Below are positions 1 through 6,712 of a DNA stretch of 25,348 nt, in pieces; the first letter of the stretch is position 1, and each line of letters starts with the position of its first letter. The stretch lies in IMG/VR virus record IMGVR_UViG_3300007512_000185, positions 1 to 25,348 of that record; one strand, 5' to 3'. The notes under the pieces were generated by a model that did not search any database, was not told the DNA's origin, and saw only the letters and a program-made list of their open reading frames with translations. The stretch comes from a virus. The position numbers were made by a program, and so were the translations under genes.

Positions 1-412
1 ATCCTGAAGTTCCACTTGTTCCTGAAGTGCCACTTGTTCCTGAAGTTCCACTTGAACCATAAAATACACCTGCAAGACCACTAGATCCACTTGTACCACT
101 CGTACCACTTGTTCCGGAAGTCCCACTAGTACCTGATGTGCCACTTGTTCCGGAAGTACCACTAGTACCTGATGTGCCACTTGTCCCGCTTGTTCCTGAT
201 GTACCAGAGGTACCGCTAGTACCACTTGATCCATAAAATATACCTGCAAGACCACTTGATCCACTTGATCCGTCGGTTCCACTTGTTCCGCTTGTTCCTG
301 AAGTTACTCCCCAGAAAGTAACACCAGAAGTTCCACTGGTTCCACTTGTCCCAGATGTTCCACTTGTCCCAGATGTTCCACTTGTTCCACTGGTTCCAGA
401 TGTTGTTAATGC
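1..412 (-). repeat. Thr-Ser-Gly coding repeat block
   Basis: Degenerate 9-nt units encode Gly-Thr-Ser or Gly-Ser-Ser triplets, interrupted by segments such as VFYGSSG and VTFWGVTSG. There is also a higher-order 36-nt direct repeat: a stretch starting at 111 recurs at 147 with nearly every base identical. The units stay in frame with the protein, so this is protein-level repetition rather than a non-coding array. Confidence 0.85.
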
Positions 413-1636
413 ACTATGAGTTAGTGTTAATATGTTTATTTTACCACCAAAATGTCTTTGATCGTCTGTCCCAGAGGCCCATTTAGTAGATGTATCTGTA
501 CCATCTATTCTAATAAAACTAGGATTATATGTAGATCTTGTTCGACCATTATAAGAATAAATTGTATCAGGAGCATCATGAGGTACTTCAAAATCAACAT
601 AAAATGCAGTATATGGCCAACCTGCAACTTGTGTAGTTATACCATTAATTGCTCCATCTTCCCCACTATATTTGTATCCATCATGTATTTGAGTACCATT
701 GCCTGTTGCACTAGGATAGTTTGAATGTTCACCATCTCTTGTAGTAGAAAAAGCTAAATGGTTCCAATCTGAAACTGTTGTACCATTATAAAGCTGACCA
801 TCATCTGACCATGGTTGAGTGCCCATAATTACTTTACAATTAAATCGATACTTCATTCCTCTAAATAACGTAGGAATCCACAAATCTGTTCCAGAACTAT
901 CACTTAATTGATTCCCATCAAAGTACATGTTTCCATTTAATAAAGTAACCTCAAATTCATGAGCTATTGCCTCTTCGCCATCTGCACCACTAGAACCTGA
1001 CGAGCCACTTGATCCTGAAGTTACCCCCCAAAAGGTTTGACCTGAAGTACCGCTTGTTCCGGATGTTACGCCATAATAAGATGTACCACTTGTTCCTGAT
1101 GTACCACCTGTACCACTTGTACCATCAGTACCACTCGATCCATAAAATACACCTGAGATACCACTAGATCCACTAGTTGCAGCAACATTAACTATTTCTA
1201 TGCCTTTTTCTCCGGAAGTTGTTGCAAGTATTTCTATTAAATTTCCGGCTTTGATGTTAATTTCATCAACAGCAACAGCAACTATATCCTCATATCCTGA
1301 ATGACCAGCAGTACCGTAAATATGCCACGTTTTAAACGTGCTTTCCATTTTTACAGTAACTACACCTGCTGAATTGCTACTTAATGCGAATCCTGAATCA
1401 ACATCAAATTGTATAGTGGTAATACTTGAGTTAGAAAAATTAGTAACAGGGTCATTTATTTCTTCTACCGTTATTGCCGCACCCGAAGAACCAAGAATTA
1501 ACTTACCTCCAGGTGTAGTCCCGTCACCTAGTCGTAATTCACCAGTTACAGTATCATGAACTAAATATGTATCTTCAATAACATGAGAGGCTCCGTCTAC
1601 ATTTTTATAGGAGCCTCTAAGTTTCCTGACCGCCAA
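1..1636 (-). CDS. Gly-X-Y repeat fibre/virion protein, 3' end outside window
   Basis: A reading frame on the minus strand stays open from a TTG start at 1636 to the window edge (545 residues visible, no stop). TTG is chosen because a stop lies directly upstream in frame and a GGAG motif sits 7 nt before it; no upstream ATG is possible. The N-terminus (MAVRKLRG...) carries a fibre-type segment with LRLGDGTTPGG (residues ~35-44). Next come a beta-rich module (~54-150), a Gly-Ser/Thr-rich Gly-X-Y block (~155-220), a globular part (~222-405) rich in Trp, Tyr and Asp, and a second long Thr-Ser-Gly block running off the edge. Collagen-like Gly-X-Y stretches are known in phage fibres as trimeric stalks; here prolines are nearly absent. 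It overlaps the 78-aa gene by 20 bp, suggesting coupled translation. Role inferred: virion fibre or head/tail appendage, late gene. Confidence 0.75.
   Translation of the reverse strand, partial: MAVRKLRGSYKNVDGASHVIEDTYLVHDTVTGELRLGDGTTPGGKLILGSSGAAITVEEINDPVTNFSNSSITTIQFDVDSGFALSSNSAGVVTVKMESTFKTWHIYGTAGHSGYEDIVAVAVDEINIKAGNLIEILATTSGEKGIEIVNVAATSGSSGISGVFYGSSGTDGTSGTGGTSGTSGTSYYGVTSGTSGTSGQTFWGVTSGSSGSSGSSGADGEEAIAHEFEVTLLNGNMYFDGNQLSDSSGTDLWIPTLFRGMKYRFNCKVIMGTQPWSDDGQLYNGTTVSDWNHLAFSTTRDGEHSNYPSATGNGTQIHDGYKYSGEDGAINGITTQVAGWPYTAFYVDFEVPHDAPDTIYSYNGRTRSTYNPSFIRIDGTDTSTKWASGTDDQRHFGGKINILTLTHSALTTSGTSGTSGTSGTSGTSGTSGTSGTSGVTFWGVTSGTSGTSGTDGSSGSSGLAGIFYGSSGTSGTSGTSGTSGTSGTSGTSGTSGTSGTSGTSGTSGTSGTSGTSGSSGLAGVFYGSSGTSGTSGTSGTSGTSG
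1586..1618. repeat. 9-bp perfect inverted repeat at a gene junction
   Basis: AGAGGCTCC (1586-1594) and GGAGCCTCT (1610-1618) are exact reverse complements around a 15-nt loop. The structure lies in codons 7-17 of the fibre gene and covers the stop codon of the 78-aa gene. No T-tract follows on the minus strand, so a translation-level effect is more likely than termination. Confidence 0.6.
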
Positions 1637-1853
1637 TCATATTCTCCGATGCATTTTTAATCTGTTGAATACCTGGGCTATCGATTCCTACTTTTGCTTT
1701 TTCTATTTCTATTTCTTGTTGAAGTGGAGAAATTGGGGTATATTGACCTGAGTTGCTAGATTCGTCTTCGTTTCCCATTTCTATTGATGGGTCATCATCA
1801 CCATTGATGTTTATTTTTATTGGTACATTAATGACAAATTCTCTAGCTCTCAT
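1617..1853 (-). CDS. 78-aa hypothetical protein
   Basis: The reading frame could be extended to a TTG at 1913, but the ATG at 1853 (MRAREFVINV...) is preferred: the extension is basic and low in sense, and promoter-like motifs lie in it. The protein begins with an amphipathic strand-like stretch (VINVPIKININ, residues 7-17), then turns acidic (DDDPSIEMGNEDE, ~19-31), and ends with a helix-like segment (~44-70). No family recognised. It sits between a conserved virion gene and the fibre gene, with its stop inside the fibre gene's first codons, so co-expression and a virion or assembly role are plausible but unproven. No strong Shine-Dalgarno sequence: only AGGA 11 nt upstream, overlapping a late-promoter-like GATAAATA. 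Confidence 0.6.
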   Translation of the reverse strand: MRAREFVINVPIKININGDDDPSIEMGNEDESSNSGQYTPISPLQQEIEIEKAKVGIDSPGIQQIKNASENMIGGQET

Positions 1854-1858
1854 AATAA

Positions 1859-1866
1859 TATTTATC
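1859..1866 (-). promoter_or_regulatory. late-promoter-like GATAAATA 5 nt before ATG
   Basis: GATAAATA on the minus strand matches the NATAAATA late-promoter form of T4-like marine phages. The spacing to the 78-aa gene ATG (TTATT) would put the transcription start at or next to the A of the ATG. The same arrangement occurs at 17986-18001. Confidence 0.4.
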
Positions 1867-1940
1867 CTAACTAGCCTAAGGTTAACCCGCAAAAAATATT
1901 TGTTAGATCGCAAGATCTCGGGGGCCTAGTATTCTTTAAA

Positions 1941-1948
1941 TATTTATC
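1941..1948 (-). promoter_or_regulatory. late promoter, GATAAATA
   Basis: GATAAATA followed by TTTAAAG on the minus strand, 88 nt upstream of the 78-aa gene ATG and downstream of the 134-aa gene. It matches the gp55-dependent late-promoter element (T4: TATAAATA). It would drive the 78-aa gene and the fibre gene. Confidence 0.6.
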
Positions 1949-1981
1949 GAAAATTGAAGGGTTGGTTAAATTAAGAGAAAT

Positions 1982-2006
1982 GGGGCAAAGTATGCCCCTT
2001 TTTTTT
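1982..2006 (+). terminator. hairpin plus T8, plus-strand orientation
   Basis: GGGGCA (1982-1987) pairs with TGCCCC (1993-1998) around a 5-nt loop and is followed by eight T on the plus strand. On the minus strand only ATTTCTC follows, a weak tract. It lies just past the stop of the minus-strand 134-aa gene, so it may work weakly for that gene or block antisense transcription. Confidence 0.5.
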
Positions 2007-2017
2007 AGAATAGATTA

Positions 2018-2422
2018 TCAATCGGCTTCGAAGTCGTCTGCACCTGTAAATGAAGTATCTGTTCCTGCTTCTTCCATTTCTACGGTTGCGGCTACACCTT
2101 CGGTAAAATCCCACGCCATAGAAGTTCCACCTGTTACTGTTATTTTTCTACCTGAAATTTTTGTAACTTGCTTAATAGCATCTGAATCTTCACTATCTTT
2201 AATACTGATAGTCATATCACCTACTGCTAGAGTTCCCTGATCTTTATCTGCTAATGTACAAACTTCAGTATTTGCTCCGTCTGTACACTTAAACCGTTTT
2301 GAACCAACTTGCTTAACAATCCAGCCGTTAGCTTCTGCTTGACCTGATGCTCTAAATCTTACTTTAATTTCGTTACCAGCAGCTGGTGGTCCGAAATATC
2401 TTTTATTAATAGGTCTTCCCAT
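2018..2422 (-). CDS. 134-aa virion-type protein, head-gene neighbour
   Basis: The ATG at 2422 is preceded by AAAGGAG with good spacing. The protein starts MGRPINKRYFG and is Gly/Thr/Val-rich with alternating polar and hydrophobic residues, predicting a beta-rich fold. It has two Cys (in FKCTDG and EVCTLAD, ~45-57) and an acidic C-terminus (EEAGTDTSFTGADDFEAD). I recall MGRP-N-K-type proteins of unknown function beside capsid or fibre genes in marine T4-like phages, from memory and not checked. It follows gp23 after a terminator and has its own structured leader, which points to separate, probably late and strong expression. A capsid decoration or tail appendage role is possible, but no function can be assigned. 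Confidence 0.75.
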   Translation of the reverse strand: MGRPINKRYFGPPAAGNEIKVRFRASGQAEANGWIVKQVGSKRFKCTDGANTEVCTLADKDQGTLAVGDMTISIKDSEDSDAIKQVTKISGRKITVTGGTSMAWDFTEGVAATVEMEEAGTDTSFTGADDFEAD

Positions 2423-2436
2423 TTGTTTTCTCCTTT

Positions 2437-2485
2437 AAGGTTCTAACCTTATACGGGGTTGGTTCCCCATAAACCCTAACTAGGG
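2437..2485 (-). promoter_or_regulatory. leader with three consecutive small inverted repeats
   Basis: Between the gp23 terminator and the 134-aa gene lie AAGGTTCTAACCTT (2437-2450), GGGG/CCCC around GGTTTT-type sequence (2455-2468), and CCCTAACTAGGG (2474-2485), given as plus-strand sequence. On the minus transcript the first hairpin abuts the ribosome binding site AAAGGAG (2430-2436). No late-promoter octamer was seen here, so this may be an mRNA leader structure or a processing or operator site. Confidence 0.4.
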
Positions 2486-2492
2486 CAATAAA

Positions 2493-2524
2493 AAAAAGGT
2501 GCATTTATTACAATGCACCTTTTT
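2493..2524 (-). terminator. rho-independent terminator after gp23
   Basis: AAAAAGGTGCATT (2493-2505) and AATGCACCTTTTT (2512-2524) form a perfect 13-bp inverted repeat with a 6-nt loop, and on the minus strand a T-rich tract continues. It begins 31 nt after the gp23 stop. The A/T symmetry would also let it act in both directions. Confidence 0.9.
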
Positions 2525-2555
2525 AAAAAATAGTTACTTTTGTTTAATTTAAAAA

Positions 2556-3743
2556 TTAAACAAAGACTGCATTTGAAATAGCTATATTTTCAATGTAATC
2601 TGCAGCGTTACCTAAGGACGATGCTTGGTTCGACAATTCAACATATCCATATCGTGTCATAAAGGAAACGACTGGTTCCATTGTCGTTGGATTAAGCACA
2701 ACACCGGAGCTCATTAACGGAACGTATGGGCAGTAATAAGCTGCGGCATCCATTTCGCCTGAACCTTTATAACCAACCAATACAGAGGTAGCATCTGCTG
2801 CATAATGATCGGCATAAACTCTCATAGAACTATTTAGTGTACCAACAAATTTTGTATTTGTAGGTGCTTCAAATGTACCTTCTGTGCTTCTTGCGAAAGC
2901 AGAAGTTGTTGCACTTTGAAGAATAGTTAATGCTTCAGGGCTAACTACGCACCAGTTACCTGCGCCTCTGCGAGTTCTTGCGGCAATTTTATTTGCTGCT
3001 CTATTAATTACAATAGCTAAAGCGGCATGCTCATCACCAACAAAAGTAGCAGTACCCGAAACCGCTGCCTGATCATACGTAAAATTGGATCCTGCCAATG
3101 AACGCAATGAACCAAGAATTTCTTGGTCAATCTCAACAGTAATTTCTTGTGCTAAAGCAGCCATAAGTTCTGCTTCAATATCTAAACCGTGCTGGCTTTG
3201 AGCATCTTGTGCTGCTTCAAAAGTCCAGTTTGCTGACAATTTACGTGATTTGGCTTCTACTGTCTGCTTTAAGATCTGTACAGACATTTTATGCCCTGGT
3301 TCGCCTTCTAATGTACCTACTTGGGCTCCTGAATCACTTGCGATAGTAGCAGCGGCGTTATTTGAATATGCTGCTGCAATACTAAATGGGCTAAGTGCTT
3401 CGTCGCCAGCTACTGTTGCTTGGCCACCACCAGTATGGGTCATTGTTTCGGCATATCTCACACGTAATGTATGAATTTGACCTACTGGGCCTGTCATAGG
3501 CTGAACACCAATAATTTCATTAGCGATAACAGTAGGCATAACCCTTCGTATTACTGGAAGGATAACTTTATTTAATGTAGCAACATTACCTGCAGATGTC
3601 GAACCTGCAGAAGCTGCTTCCATTAAATGCTTTTTTGAATTTTCTAAAACAGTTTCCATAACTGCTTTTCTATTGCCTTCTAGTCCTTCACACAGAGCGT
3701 CCTTAGTCGGTTGCCAGTTGGACTCAAAAAGTGCGTCTGCCAT
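2556..3743 (-). CDS. 23: major capsid protein gp23
   Basis: HK97-fold major head protein of the T4 family, forming the capsid hexamers. The order scaffold-protease-capsid and sequence features such as LNKVILPVIRRVMPTVIANE (~57-76) and the Gly/Ala-rich central part match T4-like gp23. At 395 residues it is shorter than T4 gp23 (521), as is common in marine relatives. The N-terminal ~42 residues are a probable propeptide: HLMEA around residues 39-43 fits the gp21 cleavage rule (L/I-x-E, then A), giving cleavage after E42. The start has AAGGAG 8 nt upstream, 17 bp after the gp22 stop. A strong terminator follows. No separate gp24 vertex gene follows within this window. Confidence 0.95.
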   Translation of the reverse strand: MADALFESNWQPTKDALCEGLEGNRKAVMETVLENSKKHLMEAASAGSTSAGNVATLNKVILPVIRRVMPTVIANEIIGVQPMTGPVGQIHTLRVRYAETMTHTGGGQATVAGDEALSPFSIAAAYSNNAAATIASDSGAQVGTLEGEPGHKMSVQILKQTVEAKSRKLSANWTFEAAQDAQSQHGLDIEAELMAALAQEITVEIDQEILGSLRSLAGSNFTYDQAAVSGTATFVGDEHAALAIVINRAANKIAARTRRGAGNWCVVSPEALTILQSATTSAFARSTEGTFEAPTNTKFVGTLNSSMRVYADHYAADATSVLVGYKGSGEMDAAAYYCPYVPLMSSGVVLNPTTMEPVVSFMTRYGYVELSNQASSLGNAADYIENIAISNAVFV

Positions 3744-3760
3744 AATTAATTCTCCTTAAA

Positions 3761-4897
3761 TTATAATCCTGCTAGTTTTTTAAGGTTAATAATCTCAGCA
3801 CCCGGATCCGATGTTTCAGGACCAATGTGGACTGTTTTATTACCTGTTACCACAGTTTTCTGTGTTCTAGCTGTTGGCTCTACGTTCTCTTTTAATGTTT
3901 CTTTAGACTCTGTTTTTTTAGATTCTTTTTTAACATTTTCATTAAGAACTGTTGGTAAATATTTCTCATATTGCTTTTTAAGATTGTCAGTCTGTACTGA
4001 TTCTAACAAATCTTGCATAATTTCTCTCTTATCTTTCGAAAGAGGATTTAACAATTCTGATAAAACTTTATCTCGCTTTGCAGTACCTTCTGCTATGCGA
4101 GCTTTCTTTTCTGCTTCAGAAATAGCAACTTGTTTTTCAGTAATTTGTTTATTAGCGTCTTCAAGTTGTTCTTCCATTTCTTTAATTTTACCGGACAGTT
4201 TTTTAACTTCTGTCCCTTCAGCTAAATGACTTGTCATAAACTCTGCTGCAAATGTTTCAAACATTTTTCTACCAAAAGCATTTTCTCGTGCTGATTTGAT
4301 GTCTTCTTTCAAAGCACCAATCTCTCCTCTAAGTGTATTTTCTACAATGCTTTCTACTTTTTCTGCAGCCTTTCTAACAAAATTAGCTTTTGTGTTACGT
4401 AAGAGTTCTTTTCCTTCCTTAACAAGTTTTACCTTTTGTTCTACAACGGCTTGCTTGTCACTATGGAATTCGTTGAGCTCTTTTGTTAATTGTTTCAAGA
4501 CAAAACCTTCTAATTTTTTAAAGTTTTCGCCTTGGGTGTTTCTGTCTTCTCGAAGTTCTGTTATTTCCTTTTTAAGAGCGTTCATTAAGAACTGATCCAA
4601 TACTTGTGCATGTTCTTGCATTTTTTGTTTGTATTGAACTCGTGCCTCAATTAATGCACTCTTATCATGAGCAAATTCTTCAACTTCTTGCTTAATAGCA
4701 TCAGTTAACATGTTATCCATTGCTTCAACAATTTGCGTCTTATCGTTATTATAACGCTCTGCAAATTCTTCACGGATTTCATTTGTAATCTGCTCTCGAG
4801 CCTCAGTCATTTTTGATTCCCAAGCCTCTGTTAAAGAAGTTTTAACATCTTCCGACAGGACGTCACCACCTAATAGTTCTTCAAAAGCGTCTGCCAT
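3761..4897 (-). CDS. 22: prohead core scaffold protein gp22
   Basis: Main scaffold of the T4-type prohead core, normally digested to peptides by gp21 during head maturation. The protein is almost wholly charged and helical, with long coiled-coil stretches from ~15 to ~325 rich in Glu, Lys, Gln and Ala. It has a low-complexity Lys/Glu/Thr linker (~325-350) and a short conserved-looking tail ending LKKLAGL. It is longer than T4 gp22 (269 aa) but sits exactly between gp21 and gp23. AGGAGAATTTAAT precedes the ATG. Its first residues (MADAFEELL) resemble the first residues of gp23 (MADALFES), perhaps reflecting a shared core-binding peptide. Confidence 0.9.
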   Translation of the reverse strand: MADAFEELLGGDVLSEDVKTSLTEAWESKMTEAREQITNEIREEFAERYNNDKTQIVEAMDNMLTDAIKQEVEEFAHDKSALIEARVQYKQKMQEHAQVLDQFLMNALKKEITELREDRNTQGENFKKLEGFVLKQLTKELNEFHSDKQAVVEQKVKLVKEGKELLRNTKANFVRKAAEKVESIVENTLRGEIGALKEDIKSARENAFGRKMFETFAAEFMTSHLAEGTEVKKLSGKIKEMEEQLEDANKQITEKQVAISEAEKKARIAEGTAKRDKVLSELLNPLSKDKREIMQDLLESVQTDNLKKQYEKYLPTVLNENVKKESKKTESKETLKENVEPTARTQKTVVTGNKTVHIGPETSDPGAEIINLKKLAGL

Positions 4898-4908
4898 ATT
4901 AAATTCTC

Positions 4909-5538
4909 CTAAATTTTGAGACTGTCAATAAAACTGACAATCCCTTTAGTAAGGTGTTTTTGCGCCTTTTTATCGTGCCTTACTGCCTCTGCTAATTCCA
5001 TTAACGATCCGCCTTTTTTGTAATGCTGAAGCTTCTCGTAAATGGGGTCTGGGTATGCATTTGGGGCACTTGGCTGTGCGACAATATCAACTGTCACAAT
5101 CTCAAAATCGGAGACCTTTCCACCCTCACTTACGTTTCCGGATCCCCGTGAACTAACACCTAGTTTAACACCACTCTCTAATAGAGTCTTAACTAGGTTA
5201 CCCATAGGTGTCGGCAAAATTTTAAGTTTTCCGATTCCATCCGCACCATGCATATCCATTTCTGTAATAACATGCGAAACACGATCTAAATTAACAGTTA
5301 GATCTTCTGGATGGTCGGCTTCTCCTAGTACCGAGAACCCTGAGTTAATTTTCTCTCTAAGCGATTTAACCGCTTTAGTAATTTCATTAATTGGGTAAAC
5401 TCGTTGATTTTGATTTTTAACATCACCTTGGATAAAAATACCTCGCATAAAGAGGTTTTTTTGCCCACCATCATCAACGGATTCTACTTGTATATTAGCT
5501 TGATCGAAACTTAATTTTTCTACTAATGCTACGCCCAT
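4909..5538 (-). CDS. 21: prohead maturation protease gp21
   Basis: Serine protease of the T4 gp21 family (herpes-assemblin-like fold) that sits in the prohead core, cleaves scaffold and capsid propeptides, and digests itself. Catalytic regions are visible: GEADHPED with H76, and GVSSRGSG with the nucleophile Ser at 129 or 130. The segment DRVSHVITEMDM (~85-96) between them is typical. Its 209 aa match T4 gp21 (212 aa), so it appears complete. AAGGA precedes the ATG; 11 bp separate it from gp22 and 13 bp from the acidic gene upstream. Confidence 0.93.
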   Translation of the reverse strand: MGVALVEKLSFDQANIQVESVDDGGQKNLFMRGIFIQGDVKNQNQRVYPINEITKAVKSLREKINSGFSVLGEADHPEDLTVNLDRVSHVITEMDMHGADGIGKLKILPTPMGNLVKTLLESGVKLGVSSRGSGNVSEGGKVSDFEIVTVDIVAQPSAPNAYPDPIYEKLQHYKKGGSLMELAEAVRHDKKAQKHLTKGIVSFIDSLKI

Positions 5539-5551
5539 TTATTTTTCCTTT

Positions 5552-6349
5552 TTAAACAGTAACCAATTTTGCTTTACCAGGTACTGTATTAACATTTCCA
5601 CCATCGTCAACTTTCGGTTTTTCAGGAGTAATATCATCTCCGTCTCCGCCTTCTGACATATTAACTGCCGAAGCTCCTGTGTCTGGCTTATCACCGCCAC
5701 CGACAGGGGAAGCTGATTTTTCTGATGTAGAGGTAACATGTTTTTCGCCGTCGTCTAATTTAACAGCTTCACCAATTTCTTCATAGTCGAGTTCTTCTTC
5801 TACTGGTTCTTTATCATTACCGCCCATCATTAATGGATCTTCTTCTTCTGCATCTACCATATCGGACATATCATCTGCTGACATCTCGTCGTCCATGGGC
5901 TCCTCGTCACCCATTAACTTAGCAAATTCAGATTTTAATTCGTCTAAAGCATCTTCTACATTCATAAAAGCATCATCTACTGAATCATCACCGGCATCTT
6001 CCATACCATCTTCTTCTGGCATTTCATCTTCCATATCATCTTCTGATACTTCTTCTTGATCAATTTGCTCTGCATCGGCTTCGATATCGTCTGCAAATTC
6101 ATCTTGAATGTCTGCCTCGTCGACTTGCTCTTTGTCTTCGTCTACTTTTTCTTTATCGTCGTCATCGGCTTTTGCCTCTTCGACTTCTTCTTCTACTGCC
6201 TCTGCTACTTCTTCTGTATCAGTTGCAATTTCTTCGTAAATGCCACGAGCCTTTTCCACAAATACATCATGAAGGAGGTCGCTGGCCTTTTCATTTTCCT
6301 CGTTTATGATAAATTCGAGGACCTTTTCAAGTTTTTCTCGCGTGGACAT
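5552..6349 (-). CDS. highly acidic prohead core-like protein
   Basis: The 265-aa protein is extremely rich in Asp and Glu, especially ~42-195, with many DDE, EEVEE and MEDEMPEED-type runs. The N-terminus (STREKLEKVLEFIINEENEKASDLLHDVF, split here by its helix breaks) is a plausible helical domain. The C-terminal ~70 residues are Gly/Lys/Val-rich with PVGGGDKPDTG and VPGKAKLVTV. It occupies the place of T4 gp67/gp68, small core proteins cleaved by gp21, but is much longer and I see no clear sequence match. Such acidic proteins fit a core that is degraded or neutralised during DNA packaging. TAGGAG precedes the ATG. Function is inferred from position and composition. Confidence 0.7.
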   Translation of the reverse strand: MSTREKLEKVLEFIINEENEKASDLLHDVFVEKARGIYEEIATDTEEVAEAVEEEVEEAKADDDDKEKVDEDKEQVDEADIQDEFADDIEADAEQIDQEEVSEDDMEDEMPEEDGMEDAGDDSVDDAFMNVEDALDELKSEFAKLMGDEEPMDDEMSADDMSDMVDAEEEDPLMMGGNDKEPVEEELDYEEIGEAVKLDDGEKHVTSTSEKSASPVGGGDKPDTGASAVNMSEGGDGDDITPEKPKVDDGGNVNTVPGKAKLVTV

Positions 6350-6386
6350 ATAATTACTCCTAAAGAAAGCGTTTTGAAACTAGTAT

Positions 6387-6394
6387 TATTTACA
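6387..6394 (-). promoter_or_regulatory. late-promoter variant TGTAAATA
   Basis: On the minus strand TGTAAATA matches 7 of 8 bases of TATAAATA, 37 nt before the acidic core gene. It could start a shorter head-gene transcript inside the gp20-gp23 block. Confidence 0.3.
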
Positions 6395-6419
6395 ATTTAA
6401 TAAGAAAAAATACCTAAAT

Positions 6420-6438
6420 AAGGCCTAAAAATCGCCTT
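6420..6438 (-). terminator. short hairpin, possible weak terminator or attenuator
   Basis: AAGGC (6420-6424) pairs with GCCTT (6434-6438) around a 9-nt loop, with A/T-rich flanks on both sides. It lies between the 85-aa gene and the acidic core gene. Five T follow on the plus strand; on the minus strand the run is ATTTAGG. A partial stop within the head operon is possible. Confidence 0.3.
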
Positions 6439-6454
6439 TTTATAGGAAAAATTA

Positions 6455-6712
6455 CTAAACTGGAGGCATTGCTGGTGGGTTTCCGTAAATATCTTTGAAG
6501 AAATTATATCGTTTTTCTAAATCTAATTTCTTTAATTTACGCATTTTTTTAAGTTTGTTTAAGTGTAAAAGTGATAATCGAGGACGCCGGCTGTCATCAT
6601 ATTGATAAGCAGATTGATCATCTATTGCTTCATATTGAGAACCTACATTCTCCGGAGCCGGAGCTTCTGATAATTGCCTAAATTCTTTCATCATGTCTAT
6701 ATAATTTTTCAT
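6455..6712 (-). CDS. 85-aa protein in the gp67 position
   Basis: Its ATG overlaps the gp20 stop (ATGA), and TTAGGAG lies upstream, so translation is coupled to the portal gene. The N-terminal half is polar and acidic (APAPENVGSQYEAIDDQ, ~17-33). The C-terminal half is very basic and helical (LSLLHLNKLKKMRKLKKLDL, ~46-65) and ends in a Pro-rich tail (GNPPAMPPV). T4 gp67 is a core protein of similar length (80 aa) at the same place, but T4 gp67 is acidic and this one is basic in the middle, so homology is uncertain. A head assembly role is inferred from location and coupling. Confidence 0.65.
   Translation of the reverse strand: MKNYIDMMKEFRQLSEAPAPENVGSQYEAIDDQSAYQYDDSRRPRLSLLHLNKLKKMRKLKKLDLEKRYNFFKDIYGNPPAMPPV

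Noticed and set aside
1-412. Regular short repeats resembling a CRISPR array or minisatellite
   Set aside because: The units are 9-nt multiples in frame with an open reading frame coding for Gly-Thr-Ser triplets; there are no unique spacers of constant length.
452-1559. Plus-strand open frames of 73-90 aa
   Set aside because: They lie antisense to the continuous minus-strand fibre frame, have odd Cys/Ile-rich composition and no ribosome sites.
1854-1913. Extension of the 78-aa gene to a TTG at 1913
   Set aside because: The extra 20 residues are basic and unlike the rest, lack a ribosome site, and cover a promoter-like motif next to the ATG at 1853.
6056-6400. 114-aa plus-strand Phe/Cys/Val-rich frame looking like a membrane protein
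   Set aside because: It is the antisense shadow of the Asp/Glu-rich core gene; acidic codons read backwards give hydrophobic ones.
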